Positions 45,844-54,642 of a DNA stretch of 64,000 nucleotides are shown piece by piece. The stretch's first letter is position 1, and each line of letters opens with the position of its first letter. Made by a program: the position numbers and the translations under genes. The notes under the pieces were generated by a model. That model saw only the letters and a list, made by a program, of their open reading frames with translations, did no database searches and had not been told where the DNA came from. Location: assembly GCA_900215285.1 (NCBI GenBank), contig OCMG01000002.1:186001-250000 (forward strand). The letters run 5' to 3'. This DNA comes from Ensifer adhaerens. Its GTDB lineage: Bacteria; Pseudomonadota; Alphaproteobacteria; Rhizobiales; Rhizobiaceae.

Positions 45844-46532
45844 GCCTGGACCGTATTCTCGTGGTCGATGACGAACCGCAGATCCAGCGCTTCCTGAAAC
45901 CTGCGCTGAACGCCGCCGGCTACGATGTGGTGGAAGCCGCGACAGGCGCGGAAGCGCTGAAAGCGGTCGCCACCGCTGCACCCGATGTGGTCATCCTTGA
46001 CCTCGGCCTGCCTGACATGGACGGCAAGGAGGTCGTGGCGCAATTGCGCGGCTGGTCGGATATCCCGATCATCATCCTGTCCGCCCGCGACCGCGAGAGC
46101 GAGAAGATCGCCTCGCTCGACCTGGGTGCCGACGACTATGTTGAAAAGCCCTTCGGCATCGGCGAACTCACCGCCCGCATCCGCACCGCGCTGCGCCGCA
46201 AGAACAAGGAAAGCGCCGTTGCCACGCATTTCACGATCGACGGCCTCGACATCGACACGCAGCGGCGGATCGTCTCGCGCGATGGCGCGCCGATCAAGCT
46301 GACGCCGAAGGAATATGATCTTCTGGTCCTGCTCTCGCGCCATGCGGGGCGCGTGGTGACACACAAGATGCTGCTGACCTCGGTCTGGGGCCCCGCGCAT
46401 GGCGAAGACCTGCATTATCTGCGCGTCTTCATCGGCCAATTGCGCCAGAAGATAGAGCGGAACCCCACGGAGCCCGTCATCATCCGTACCGAGCCGGGTG
46501 TCGGCTATCGGTTTGCGGAAAGTTCGGTCTAA
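45840..46532 (+). CDS. kdpE: OmpR-family response regulator KdpE
   Basis: 230 aa. Receiver domain with acidic pair in VVDDEPQ, phospho-acceptor Asp54 in VILDLGLPDMDG and Lys in VEKPFG. The C-terminal winged helix has LTPKEYDLLVLLSRHAGRVV and YLRVFIGQLRQKIE. It activates kdpFABC when phosphorylated by KdpD. Its start lies in the kdpD stop (ATGA). The gene is followed by a palindromic intergenic repeat. Confidence 0.95.
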   Translation: MSLDRILVVDDEPQIQRFLKPALNAAGYDVVEAATGAEALKAVATAAPDVVILDLGLPDMDGKEVVAQLRGWSDIPIIILSARDRESEKIASLDLGADDYVEKPFGIGELTARIRTALRRKNKESAVATHFTIDGLDIDTQRRIVSRDGAPIKLTPKEYDLLVLLSRHAGRVVTHKMLLTSVWGPAHGEDLHYLRVFIGQLRQKIERNPTEPVIIRTEPGVGYRFAESSV

Positions 46533-46924
46533 ATCCCCTCGCCAGGTGCCTCAGCGGCCTGGATGCCCATCGAACACCGCCTCACGTCGGACGGCCCTGG
46601 ATCGTTTCAGTGTTTCATGGAAACGTTGAAACGATCAATCTCTTAGTTTTTGAGCAATTCCGGACGCGAAACCGGTTTCCACTCTCGCTGGAATTGCTCT
46701 GATCGGGCGGCTGCCGGCAGGCTTAACTCTGTCTATCCAAAGCAAAATTCGCCAATTCGCTCGAGACGCGTGGACAGCATTCAAAATCGAGTGCTAAAAC
46801 ACCTCACCTGACGAACATCAACTTCCGGTGGGTGTCTCAGGTTGCCAGTTGCATATCGGTGGGGATGATGCACTCCAGGTTCAGCGACAGCGCCGTCGGA
46901 GAAAAAAGCTCGACGCGGACAATC
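46533..46924. other. 392-bp gap between kdpE and fixL
   Basis: Contains the palindromic repeat at 46600-46699. The remainder up to the fixL start must hold the fixL promoter, which I cannot define. Two earlier in-frame ATGs for fixL lie at 46865 and 46868, so the last ~60 bases may be coding. Confidence 0.5.
46600..46699. repeat. Palindromic intergenic repeat, RIME-like
   Basis: Two hairpins in tandem. The first (46600-46636) pairs GATCGTTTCA with TGAAACGATC and GTTTC with GAAAC, broken only by a 2-nt internal mismatch. The second (46652-46699) pairs GAGCAATTCC with GGAATTGCTC and contains an inner perfect 12-bp palindrome GAAACCGGTTTC (46668-46679). They are joined by AATCTCTTAGTTTTT-type sequence. 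Composition and architecture match the short mosaic palindromic elements known from Rhizobium genomes; I recognise the GAGCAATTCC ends from that class. Confidence 0.65.
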
Positions 46925-48379
46925 ATGTCGAGACGCCGGCGTGCCTATGCCGCCGCGATTGTCGCGGCTGCCTGCACCATCGGCATCTGTCTCGTCTTCA
47001 AGACCCGCATGAGCGATGCTCTGGCAGCCATGATCCTGGCCATGCCCGTCGTCGCGTCAGCCGCCATCGGCGGCTTCGGGCCGGTGCTGATTGCCGGCCT
47101 GCTATCTCTTGCGGCCCTCGTTCTGTTCGACGAACGCGCGGACATCACGATTTCCCTGGGACCGGCGCTCGCCTTTGCCCTGCTGGTCGCCGCGATCGCC
47201 CTGCTGGCCGAAGTGCTGAAGCGAACCCGCAGCGCCGGACGGCGATCCCTGGCCGAGATGACGGCGCAGGCCGCACATCTCAAGTCCGTCCTGGATACCG
47301 CGCCCGATGCGGCGGTCGTCGCCAACCCGGAGGGCATCATCGTCTCCTTCAATGCGGCCGCCGTACGCCAGTTCGGCTATAGCGAACAGGAGGCGATCGG
47401 CCAGAACCTGCGCATTCTCATGCCGGAGCCTTACCGGGCTGAACATGATGGTTACATCGCCCGCTACCGCAATACGGGCGAACGCCGGATCATCGGCATA
47501 GACCGCGTCGTTGTCGGCAAGCGCAAGGACGGTTCGACCTTTCCGATGAAACTCGCCGTTGGAGAGACTCATACCGAGGGCAAGCGCTATTTCACCGGCT
47601 TCATCCGCGACCTGACGGAACGCGAGGAATCGGAGGCGCGGCTTCAGGCGATCCAGGCTGAACTCGCCCGCCTTGCCCGTCTCAACGAAATGGGCGAAAT
47701 GGCCTCGACGCTGGCGCATGAGCTCAATCAGCCGCTTTCGGCCATCTCCAACTATGTCCATGGCTGTTCGCGGCTCCTGCGCGACATGGATGACGAACTT
47801 GCCAGTCGCATGCGCGATGCGCTCGACGAGGCCGGCCGGCAGGCTCTGCGTGCGGGCCAGATCATCCGGCATCTGCGCGAATTCGTGACCAAGGGCGAAA
47901 CCGAGAAGAACGCCTACAATGTCCGCAAGCTGATCGAGGAGGCCGGCGCGTTGGCCCTGGTCGGCTCACGCGAAAAGGGCGTACGCGCCGTCTTCGATTT
48001 TGCTCCCGACGCCGAACTGGTGATGGTGGATCACGTGCAGATCCAGCAGGTGCTGATCAACCTGATGCGCAACGCGATCGAAGCGATGAAGGATTCGCCT
48101 ACAAAGGAACTCATCATCCGCACCACGCGTTCGGCCCCAGGAGAGATCAGCATCACGGTCGCCGATACGGGGCCCGGGATCGCCGAGGAAATTTCCGCCC
48201 AGCTTTTCAAGCCTTTCACCACGACAAAGCCCGGCGGCATGGGAATCGGACTCTCGATCTCGAAGCGCATCGTCGAGGCCCATGGCGGGCGGATGGAGGT
48301 TCATTCCAACGCGGCGGGTGGCGCAACATTCGAATTTGCATTGCCGGAATACAAGGAAACCACCGATGTCGAAGACTGA
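46925..48379 (+). CDS. fixL: Oxygen-sensing haem histidine kinase FixL
   Basis: 484 aa from ATG 46925; ATGs at 46865/46868 are alternatives and no start has a good ribosome site. About four N-terminal membrane spans (~8-98) are followed by a haem-binding PAS domain (~118-235) with proximal His174 in [14 protein letters not shown] and [24 protein letters not shown] split over the FixL haem pocket. HisKA has His265 in LAHELNQP, and HATPase has [10 protein letters not shown] and [10 protein letters not shown]. Deoxygenation releases kinase activity toward FixJ. fixJ starts inside its 3' end (14-nt overlap). Confidence 0.93.
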   Translation: MSRRRRAYAAAIVAAACTIGICLVFKTRMSDALAAMILAMPVVASAAIGGFGPVLIAGLLSLAALVLFDERADITISLGPALAFALLVAAIALLAEVLKRTRSAGRRSLAEMTAQAAHLKSVLDTAPDAAVVANPEGIIVSFNAAAVRQFGYSEQEAIGQNLRILMPEPYRAEHDGYIARYRNTGERRIIGIDRVVVGKRKDGSTFPMKLAVGETHTEGKRYFTGFIRDLTEREESEARLQAIQAELARLARLNEMGEMASTLAHELNQPLSAISNYVHGCSRLLRDMDDELASRMRDALDEAGRQALRAGQIIRHLREFVTKGETEKNAYNVRKLIEEAGALALVGSREKGVRAVFDFAPDAELVMVDHVQIQQVLINLMRNAIEAMKDSPTKELIIRTTRSAPGEISITVADTGPGIAEEISAQLFKPFTTTKPGGMGIGLSISKRIVEAHGGRMEVHSNAAGGATFEFALPEYKETTDVED

Positions 48380-48983
48380 CTTCACGGTGCACATCGTCGA
48401 TGACGAGGAGGCAGTCAGGAAGTCGCTGGCCTTCATGCTGACGATGAACGGCTTTGCGGTGCGCATGCATCAGTCGGCCACGGAATTCCTGGACTTTGCC
48501 CCAGGCGCCCGCGATGCCGTTCTCATCACCGACCTGCGCATGCCCGACATGAGCGGCGTGGAACTGATCCGCAAGCTGGCCAGCGTCAACGGCGCCATCC
48601 GGCCGGTGGTGATTACCGGCCATGGCGACGTGCCGATGGCGGTCGAGGCGATGCGCGCGGGCGCGGTCGATTTCATCGAAAAGCCCTTCGACGACACGTT
48701 GATCATCGAGGCGATCCATCGCGCGGCCGAAGGCCTGACACCCGCCGCCGAAGGCGAGGACGTCAACTCGGTCAAGGCGCGGATCGAAAACCTGAGCGAA
48801 CGCGAGCGGCAGGTTCTCGCCGCCGTCGTCGCAGGCCTGCCCAACAAGGCGATCGCCTATGATCTCGACATCAGCCCGCGCACGGTTGAAGTCCACCGTG
48901 CCAACGTGATGGCCAAGATGTCGGCCAAGAGCCTGCCGGAACTCGTGCGCATGGCGCTCGCTGCCGGTTTCCATGCTGCGTAA
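48366..48983 (+). CDS. fixJ: NarL/FixJ-family response regulator FixJ
   Basis: 205 aa. Receiver with [12 protein letters not shown], phospho-acceptor Asp56 in [12 protein letters not shown] and Lys in FIEKPFDD. LuxR-type HTH at the C-terminus: [20 protein letters not shown] and [17 protein letters not shown]. Phosphorylated by FixL at low oxygen, it activates fixK (and classically nifA). ATG 48366 lies within the fixL 3' end. The FixJ-box-like repeats at 49423-49440 are its likely target. Confidence 0.94.
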   Translation: MSKTDFTVHIVDDEEAVRKSLAFMLTMNGFAVRMHQSATEFLDFAPGARDAVLITDLRMPDMSGVELIRKLASVNGAIRPVVITGHGDVPMAVEAMRAGAVDFIEKPFDDTLIIEAIHRAAEGLTPAAEGEDVNSVKARIENLSERERQVLAAVVAGLPNKAIAYDLDISPRTVEVHRANVMAKMSAKSLPELVRMALAAGFHAA

Positions 48984-49072
48984 TTTTTGACTTAAGACAA
49001 AGCGTCCCGACACGGGTTTTCGCACAATGGCCCATTGACGCCGGAATTTCGGCAAAATCATTGTGTTAGCCC

Positions 49073-49432
49073 ATGCCCAAGTCGCGCTCCATTGTCGTCA
49101 TCGTGCCAGATCAGGCACTGAACAGGTCTCTTGCATTCGCGCTGGAGGCTGACGGCTATCGTGTGTCGAGCTTCGCGTCTGTAGCCTCGGCCCGGACGGC
49201 GCTACCGGAAGCACTCTGCATCATCGCCGACGATGGCGTATTGAAAGCGGCGGCAGCACCGAACGATCTCGCCGAATTTGCCGGGCGCACCCTCGTGCTG
49301 AGAGAGCACGGCGCCGTCGCCCGACAGGATGCGATGACGGTGCTGACAAAGCCCCTCAGCGGCGCCGACGTGCTCGCCGCCGTGGCCAGATTTGTCCCGG
49401 CCAGCCCCGCAGCGGGCCCAGCCTACGTATGA
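49073..49432 (+). CDS. Small receiver-like protein between fixJ and fixK, FixT-like candidate
   Basis: 119 aa. It has the plan of a stand-alone receiver domain: SIVVIVPDQALNRSLAFALE (beta1/alpha1), GYRVSSFASVASARTAL, IIADDGVL where Asp53/Asp54 would align with the phosphorylation site, and MTVLTKPLSGADVLAAV with the conserved Lys93. The acidic pocket is incomplete (only Asp13). Small receiver-like FixT proteins inhibit FixL in other alphaproteobacteria, so a feedback role is the best guess. A single Cys (Cys49) is present, whereas some FixT proteins use several. The FixJ-box-like repeats begin at its last codons. Confidence 0.7.
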   Translation: MPKSRSIVVIVPDQALNRSLAFALEADGYRVSSFASVASARTALPEALCIIADDGVLKAAAAPNDLAEFAGRTLVLREHGAVARQDAMTVLTKPLSGADVLAAVARFVPASPAAGPAYV

Positions 49433-49440
49433 CTACGTAG
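49423..49440. promoter_or_regulatory. FixJ-box-like pair before fixK
   Basis: CTACGTAT (49423-49430) and CTACGTAG (49433-49440) are repeated exactly 10 bp apart, overlapping the stop of the preceding ORF and ~87 nt before the fixK ATG. The reverse complement of the first copy and the second copy each differ at one position from GTACGTAG, one form of the published FixJ-box consensus. Placement fits a FixJ site upstream of a fixK promoter. Confidence 0.6.
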
Positions 49441-49526
49441 TGGTACAACCGAATTTCGCAACTCCATGCGATCCAGCATAGTCACCTCACAGTCAAACGA
49501 CGAACAGCAAGACAGAGGTGGTTCAA

Positions 49527-50168
49527 ATGCAGGCTCTCGCACACACTCAGGCCTTTCAGCCCATTCCTGCTTCGCATATCCATGCCGCGAACATTCTGAA
49601 CGGCCCCGGCGCGCTGACCACCTATTCGGCGGACGAAGAAATCTACGGCCAGGGCGAACGCGCTGGCACGCTCTATGAAGTCCGCTACGGCGCAGTCCGC
49701 CTCTATCGCCTTCTGTCCGATGGCCGTCGCCAGGTCGTCGCCTTCCACTTTGCCGGCGAGACCTTCGGCTTCGAGGCGGAAGGCGTGCACAGCTTCTTCG
49801 CCGAAGCCATCGTCGAAACGGGCCTGCGCAAGGTCGTCACCCACGCCAACAGCAACATCAATCCGGAAATGCTGGCGCTGGCGCTCCGCGGCATGATCCG
49901 CGCCCAGCAGCATCTTCTCGTTGTGGGTCGCCAATGCGCCACGGAGAAGCTCGGCGCCTTTCTGCTCGACCTCGCCGAACGCCAGGGCGATCCGGATCGC
50001 ATCGACCTACCGATGACGCGCCTCGACATCGGCGACTACCTCGGCATGACGATCGAGACCGTCTCGCGCAGCATTTCCAAACTGAAGGCCGCCGGAATTC
50101 TCAAGCTGCACAGCCTGCGCTCCGTCGAAATCCTGAAGCCGGAAAAGCTTCGCCAGATCTGCAATTGA
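49527..50168 (+). CDS. fixK: CRP/FNR-family regulator FixK
   Basis: 213 aa. Cyclic-nucleotide-binding-like domain (~15-130: YSADEEIYGQGERAGTLYEV, GAVRLYRLLSDGRRQVVAFH) and C-terminal HTH_CRP with LPMTRLDIGDYLGMTIETVS and RSISKLKAAGIL. It lacks the N-terminal cysteine cluster of FNR, as FixK proteins do. ATG 49527 with AGAGGTGG upstream is preferred to GTG 49518. It would activate microaerobic genes (cbb3 oxidase and others, none in this window) at TTGAT-N4-ATCAA sites. Confidence 0.9.
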   Translation: MQALAHTQAFQPIPASHIHAANILNGPGALTTYSADEEIYGQGERAGTLYEVRYGAVRLYRLLSDGRRQVVAFHFAGETFGFEAEGVHSFFAEAIVETGLRKVVTHANSNINPEMLALALRGMIRAQQHLLVVGRQCATEKLGAFLLDLAERQGDPDRIDLPMTRLDIGDYLGMTIETVSRSISKLKAAGILKLHSLRSVEILKPEKLRQICN

Positions 50169-50188
50169 AATGAAGCCGCCGGCGAGCC

Positions 50189-51184
50189 TCAGCGCTGCGC
50201 CGTCTTGCTCTGCAAGGGTATCGCGTCAGCGCCGGTGCAAAGCGGCGTCGGCTTCGGCGGCGGACCGGGATGGTCGTGGCGATATTGCACAATGAGTGGC
50301 TCCAGCACATCCTTCGACCAGTAATGCGGGCTGCCGATTTCCTTGATGCAGGAGGAGTTCCAGTACAAGCCGGCCTGTGCCGGGCTCATGCCCCTCTTTT
50401 CGGCCTGTTCGACAGCCTTGACCACCGCCGCGTCGGGATAGATGTAAACCGTGGTCGGCGAATCCTTGACCATGTTCATGATCGTCGCGGCATCCGGCTG
50501 GTTCCAACTCGTGCAGCCATTGCTGCGTCCACCGGCGTAATCGACCAGCTTGCCGAAAGGCACGTAACCGTCCTTGTTGGCGTGGCTGTCGCCAGGCGCC
50601 TTGCGCATGCACACACCCTTGATCGTCACCGCGGCATGGCCGCCGATGGCGCGCTTGCGGGCATTCGCGGTTTCGCCCTCACCATCGAATTGCACGAAGG
50701 TCCGCGTCAGCATCTCGATGCGGCTGGAAGAGGCGCGGTAGTAGCCCTTGAACGACGTCTTCTCCTCGCTCGTGAGATACGACCCGCCCATGGTCAGGTC
50801 GGAATCGGCCGCGTTGCCGAAATTCTTCACGCATTCGCGACCATTCTGGAAGTTGGCTACTCCCGGCAGATTGCGCCCGCTGCCATGGCCGGACGCCATC
50901 ACCCGGAACACCTGCTGGCTTTCGCAGATGATATAGAAGCGCCCCGCCGACGTATTGGGCCGCGTCGCATCCATGGCGAAATAGCAGTCGTTGTGAACCT
51001 TGCCTTCCCGCACCTTCTCGAAATAGAGCGCCCGCGCCTTGGCGAGCACCGGCGCTGCAATCTGTCCGTCACCCACGCCCACATGGGCCATCAGCCATGC
51101 GGGCGTTTCGGCGGACAAGGCCGGAGATGCCGCAAGACCGAGGGTCAGAAGCAGCGAGCGGGAAAGAGAGCCTGAAATGCGCAC
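50189..51184 (-). CDS. Exported murein L,D-transpeptidase-like protein (YkuD_2 type)
   Basis: 331 aa. A signal peptide (SLLLTLGLAASPALSAE) is followed by a catalytic-like domain with His183 in IGGHAAVTIKGVCM and Cys224 in GGRSNGCTSW, matching the HxxV...S-x-G-C pattern of L,D-transpeptidases of the YkuD_2 family. GTG 51184 with GGAGG 6 nt upstream is the start. It may form 3-3 peptidoglycan cross-links or attach proteins in the periplasm. It diverges from a LysR gene. Confidence 0.8.
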   Translation of the reverse strand: MRISGSLSRSLLLTLGLAASPALSAETPAWLMAHVGVGDGQIAAPVLAKARALYFEKVREGKVHNDCYFAMDATRPNTSAGRFYIICESQQVFRVMASGHGSGRNLPGVANFQNGRECVKNFGNAADSDLTMGGSYLTSEEKTSFKGYYRASSSRIEMLTRTFVQFDGEGETANARKRAIGGHAAVTIKGVCMRKAPGDSHANKDGYVPFGKLVDYAGGRSNGCTSWNQPDAATIMNMVKDSPTTVYIYPDAAVVKAVEQAEKRGMSPAQAGLYWNSSCIKEIGSPHYWSKDVLEPLIVQYRHDHPGPPPKPTPLCTGADAIPLQSKTAQR

Positions 51185-51258
51185 GAGGAACCTCCGCGAA
51201 TCGATCCTGATCCGTTATCGGGCGATTATGGCACGGCATGGGCAACAAAACATTGCCG

Positions 51259-51272
51259 CAAGCGATCGCTTG
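51259..51272. promoter_or_regulatory. Perfect 14-bp palindrome in the LysR upstream region
   Basis: CAAGCGATCGCTTG is a perfect palindrome within the 144-bp divergent gap between the L,D-transpeptidase-like gene and the LysR gene, 57 nt before the latter's start. It is a candidate operator, possibly autoregulatory. Confidence 0.35.
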
Positions 51273-51328
51273 TCACACGGCTGGCCAACGCGCTATGACC
51301 GCAGACGGAAGCGCGCCGGAGATCGCAT

Positions 51329-52237
51329 TTGGCCTTCACCTTGAGACAGTTGCAGTATTTCGTTGCAGTGGCGGAGCAAGGCACGGTTTCGGGCGCCGCG
51401 CATGTCATGTCGATCTCGCAATCCTCGATCACCGAGGCGGTGAAGGAACTGGAACAGGATCTCGGCGTCCTCCTGTTCGACCGCCACCCGCGCGGGCTTG
51501 CCATCACGCAGCAGGGGCACCAGTTCCTGCGCCACGCGACGAAGATCCTGGCCAGCGTGTCGGAAGCAAGACAGGTTTTCGACACCGACCCGGAAATGCT
51601 CAAAGGTTCACTTCAACTCGGCGTGACTTCGCTCGTCGCCGGCTACGTGCTCTCCGACCTCCTCGCCCGCTATCGGCGCGCCTTTCCGGGCGTCGAGGTG
51701 AGCACGATCGAAGATGATGGCAACTATCTCGAACACCTGCTGATCGGCGGAGAGATCGACGTCGCCGTTATCCTCCTCAACAATCTGCGCGACCGGCAGG
51801 CACTTCAGGTCGAGACGCTGGAAATGTCGCCCTTCAGCCTGTGGCTTCCGGCAGGTCACGACCTCGCCTCGCGGGAATCCATCACGGTGGAAGACATCGC
51901 CGAGCAGCCGCTGATCATGTTGACGACCGACGAAATTGAAGAGGCGACGCGCAAGCTGCTCGGCGTCTTCGGTGCGCGGCCCCGCGTGGCCTTCCGCACC
52001 CGCTCGGTGGAGGCCGTGCGCTCGCTGGTGGCAACCGGCGCGGGCGTCGCCATCCTGCCTGACATGATCTACCGCCCGTGGTCGCTCGAAGGCGACAGGA
52101 TCGAAGCGCGCGATGTTTCTGCCTCGCTACCCGCCATCCATGTGGGACTCGTCTGGCGACGGGGTCTGAGCCTATCCCCGCCTCTCAAGAATTTCATAGC
52201 CTTGGCTCAGGCGCAGCGTACGCCCCGTTTGAGATAA
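51329..52237 (+). CDS. LysR-family transcriptional regulator
   Basis: 302 aa. N-terminal HTH: FTLRQLQYFVAVAEQGTVSG, ISQSSITEAVKELEQDLGVL and LFDRHPRGLAITQQG. The C-terminal ligand domain has LQLGVTSLVAGYVLSDLL, GEIDVAVILL and SLVATGAGVAILPDMIY. The start appears to be TTG 51329 with GGAG 7 nt upstream; no ATG fits before the HTH. It lies 127 nt upstream of the polyamine-type importer in the same direction and probably controls it. Confidence 0.88.
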   Translation: MAFTLRQLQYFVAVAEQGTVSGAAHVMSISQSSITEAVKELEQDLGVLLFDRHPRGLAITQQGHQFLRHATKILASVSEARQVFDTDPEMLKGSLQLGVTSLVAGYVLSDLLARYRRAFPGVEVSTIEDDGNYLEHLLIGGEIDVAVILLNNLRDRQALQVETLEMSPFSLWLPAGHDLASRESITVEDIAEQPLIMLTTDEIEEATRKLLGVFGARPRVAFRTRSVEAVRSLVATGAGVAILPDMIYRPWSLEGDRIEARDVSASLPAIHVGLVWRRGLSLSPPLKNFIALAQAQRTPRLR

Positions 52238-52248
52238 CACTCGACCTA

Positions 52249-52261
52249 TCGGAAATTCCGA
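52249..52261. promoter_or_regulatory. Perfect palindrome before the polyamine-type importer operon
   Basis: TCGGAAATTCCGA, six bases mirrored around one central A, lies 11 nt after the LysR stop and 103 nt before the binding-protein ATG. It is a candidate operator for the importer operon. Confidence 0.35.
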
Positions 52262-52364
52262 AAGCGGCTTTCTGATAAAAGAAATTGCGAAGGCGACCAA
52301 CCCGCATATCATCCCCTCACAGCATAACGGAAAAATCCGGGCACTCACCGCAAAGGGGAACATC

Positions 52365-53519
52365 ATGAAGTCCATTCTGAACATCACGACTGCGCTTATC
52401 CTCGTTCTCGGCTCCACCCTGCCCGCCTTTTCGGCGGAGATGAAGGAAATCGGCAAGGGCGAAGGCGAAGTGAACATCGTCGCCTGGGCCGGCTATATTG
52501 AACGCGGCGAAAGCGACAAGAATTATGACTGGGTCACCGGTTTCGAAAAGGAAACTGGCTGCAAGGTCAACGTGAAGACAGCCGCCACATCGGATGAAAT
52601 GGTGACGCTGATGAACCAGGGCGGCTTCGACCTCGTCACCGCCTCGGGCGATGCGTCGCTCCGCCTTATCGCCGGCAAGAAAGTGCAGCCGATCAACACA
52701 AGCCTGATCAAGAATTGGGCGAATGTCGACAAGCGCCTGCAGGATGCACCGTGGCACACGGTCGACGGCAAGCATTACGGCACGCCCTATCAATGGGGTC
52801 CGAACGTGCTGATGTATAATACGAAGGCTTTCGGCGACAAGGCGCCCGAAAGCTGGGATGTCGTCTTCAAGGAAATGACGCTGCCCGACGGTAAGTCCAA
52901 CAAGGGCCGCGTGCAGGCCTATGACGGCCCGATCTACATCGCCGACGCGGCCCTTTACCTGAAGACGGCGAAGCCCGAGCTCGGCATCAAGGACCCCTAT
53001 CAGCTCAATGAAAAGCAATATGCCGCGGCCATCGATCTCCTGAAGGGCCAGCGTGCGCTCGTCGGCCGCTACTGGCACGACGCGACGGTGCAAACTGACG
53101 ACTTCAAGAATGAAGGCGTCGTCGCCTCCGGCTCATGGCCCTATCAGGTAAACCTTCTGCAGGCCGACAAGCAGCCGATCGCCTCGACCATCCCGAAGGA
53201 AGGCGCGACCGGCTGGGCCGACACGACCATGATGCATGTCGATGCCAAGCATCCGAACTGCGCCTATATGTGGCTCAACCACTCGCTCGACGCCAAGGTG
53301 CAGGGCGATGTCGCCGCCTGGTTCGGCTCGGTCCCGGCCGTTCCCGCCGCCTGCAAGGGCAATGCGCTGCTCGGCGACAGCGGCTGCGCCACCAACGGCT
53401 TCGACAATTTCGAGAAGATCTCCTTCTGGAAAACCCCGACCGCCAAGTGCGAACAGGGCACCTGCGTTCCCTATTCGAAGTGGGTCAGCGACTACATCGC
53501 CGTGATGGGCGGGAAGTAA
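52365..53519 (+). CDS. Polyamine-type ABC importer substrate-binding protein (YdcS-like)
   Basis: 384 aa. A signal peptide (MKSILNITTALILVLGSTLPAF) precedes a PotD/YdcS-type binding protein: GEVNIVAWAGYIERG, DLVTASGDASLRLIAGKKVQ, HYGTPYQWGPNVLMYNT and ASGSWPYQVNLLQ. The C-terminal region is cysteine-rich (AACKGN, SGCATNGFDNF, KCEQGTC), as in YdcS, suggesting disulfides. It has a good ribosome site (AAAGGGG). Putrescine/spermidine-like ligands are likely; ligand not proven. Confidence 0.9.
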   Translation: MKSILNITTALILVLGSTLPAFSAEMKEIGKGEGEVNIVAWAGYIERGESDKNYDWVTGFEKETGCKVNVKTAATSDEMVTLMNQGGFDLVTASGDASLRLIAGKKVQPINTSLIKNWANVDKRLQDAPWHTVDGKHYGTPYQWGPNVLMYNTKAFGDKAPESWDVVFKEMTLPDGKSNKGRVQAYDGPIYIADAALYLKTAKPELGIKDPYQLNEKQYAAAIDLLKGQRALVGRYWHDATVQTDDFKNEGVVASGSWPYQVNLLQADKQPIASTIPKEGATGWADTTMMHVDAKHPNCAYMWLNHSLDAKVQGDVAAWFGSVPAVPAACKGNALLGDSGCATNGFDNFEKISFWKTPTAKCEQGTCVPYSKWVSDYIAVMGGK

Positions 53520-53532
53520 GCCACCACATTGA

Positions 53533-53554
53533 GGGGCAGGTTTTCGCCTGCCCC
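53533..53554 (+). terminator. Hairpin after the binding-protein gene
   Basis: An 8-bp perfect stem (GGGGCAGG / CCTGCCCC) with a 6-nt TTTTCG loop, 13 nt after the stop. No T-run follows (AAATCTCCC), so it is more likely a 3'-stabilising or attenuating hairpin than a full terminator. Confidence 0.5.
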
Positions 53555-53643
53555 AAATCTCCCCCGAAAGAGTTGAAACGGCCGCCCGTCCGGCCGCATG
53601 ATGCCGCTATGCCTTGAGGCTGGCGCATACCGGAGACCCACCC

Positions 53644-54642
53644 ATGCCTGCTGCCGTAACCTTCCGCTCCGTGTCGCGCCACTTCGGCGCGGTAAAGGCA
53701 GTGGACAGTGTCGATCTCACGATCGCCGAGGGCGAGTTCTTCGCCATGCTGGGGCCGTCCGGCTCCGGAAAGACGACGTGCCTGCGGCTGGTTGCCGGCT
53801 TCGAGCAGCCGGATGGCGGCGAGATTTCCATTCTGGGCCAAAGCGCCAACGGCGTTCCGCCATGGAAGCGCAACGTCAACACGGTCTTCCAGGACTACGC
53901 TCTCTTCCCGCACATGACGATCCTCGACAATGTCGCCTATGGCCTCATGGTGCGCGGCTTCGACAAGGCAACGCGCCACAAGGCGGCTGAGGAGGCACTG
54001 GACCTCGTGAAGCTCGGTGGCTACGGCGGGCGCAAAACCGGTCAGCTGTCAGGCGGCCAGCGGCAGCGCGTGGCGCTCGCCCGCGCGCTCGTCAATAAGC
54101 CGAGCGTGCTGCTGCTCGACGAGCCGCTGGGCGCGCTCGACCTCAAGCTGCGCGAGGCGATGCAGGAGGAGTTGAAGGGCCTGCAGAAGCGCCTCGGCAT
54201 CACCTTCGTTCTCGTCACCCACGACCAGGGCGAAGCGCTCTCCATGGCCGACCGCGTCGCGGTTTTCAACCAGGGCCGCATCGTCCAATCCGGCGCGCCG
54301 GAAGACATCTACAATCGCCCGAAGACCCGCTTCGTTGCCGATTTCGTCGGCTCTTCCAACATCCTGCCGCCGCTTCTAAGCGAAAGCTTGGCCGGCACGA
54401 AACGCTGGACCAGCCTGCGCCCCGAAGCCTTCACGCTGGAGCCGGGCAACGGTCGACTGTCGCTGGCCGGCCGCGTCGAGGCCTCCAGCTTCATGGGAGC
54501 CGTCCGCCGCATTGGCCTGAAGGTGGGCGAAAGCACGATCCACGCGAACCTCCCCGCCGGAGCGCCCATTCCGGCGGAAGGCGAGACCATCACGCTCCAC
54601 TTCGCACCCGAGGCGCTGAACCCACTGGAGGATGCCGTATGA
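53644..54642 (+). CDS. Polyamine-type ABC importer ATP-binding protein (YdcT/PotA-like)
   Basis: 332 aa. Walker A GPSGSGKTTCLR, Q-loop FQDYALFPHMTILDNVAYGL, signature LSGGQRQRVALARAL, Walker B LLLDEPLGALD, H-loop LVTHDQGEA. A C-terminal TOBE-type domain follows (~245-332, SLRPEAFTLEPGN...). ATG 53644 with GGAG 8 nt upstream is preferred to the in-frame start at 53614. The next gene starts in its stop (ATGA). Confidence 0.92.
   Translation: MPAAVTFRSVSRHFGAVKAVDSVDLTIAEGEFFAMLGPSGSGKTTCLRLVAGFEQPDGGEISILGQSANGVPPWKRNVNTVFQDYALFPHMTILDNVAYGLMVRGFDKATRHKAAEEALDLVKLGGYGGRKTGQLSGGQRQRVALARALVNKPSVLLLDEPLGALDLKLREAMQEELKGLQKRLGITFVLVTHDQGEALSMADRVAVFNQGRIVQSGAPEDIYNRPKTRFVADFVGSSNILPPLLSESLAGTKRWTSLRPEAFTLEPGNGRLSLAGRVEASSFMGAVRRIGLKVGESTIHANLPAGAPIPAEGETITLHFAPEALNPLEDAV

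Noticed and set aside
46627..46639. TTGA-N5-TCAA resembling an FNR/FixK anaerobox upstream of fixL
   Set aside because: The spacing is one base short of TTGAT-N4-ATCAA, and the bases are the right arm of the palindromic repeat, which explains them better.
48987..49000. TTGAC-TTAA-GACAA before the FixT-like gene as a FixK site
   Set aside because: Correct total length but only about seven of ten consensus bases match; too weak to list as a site, though position makes it worth remembering.
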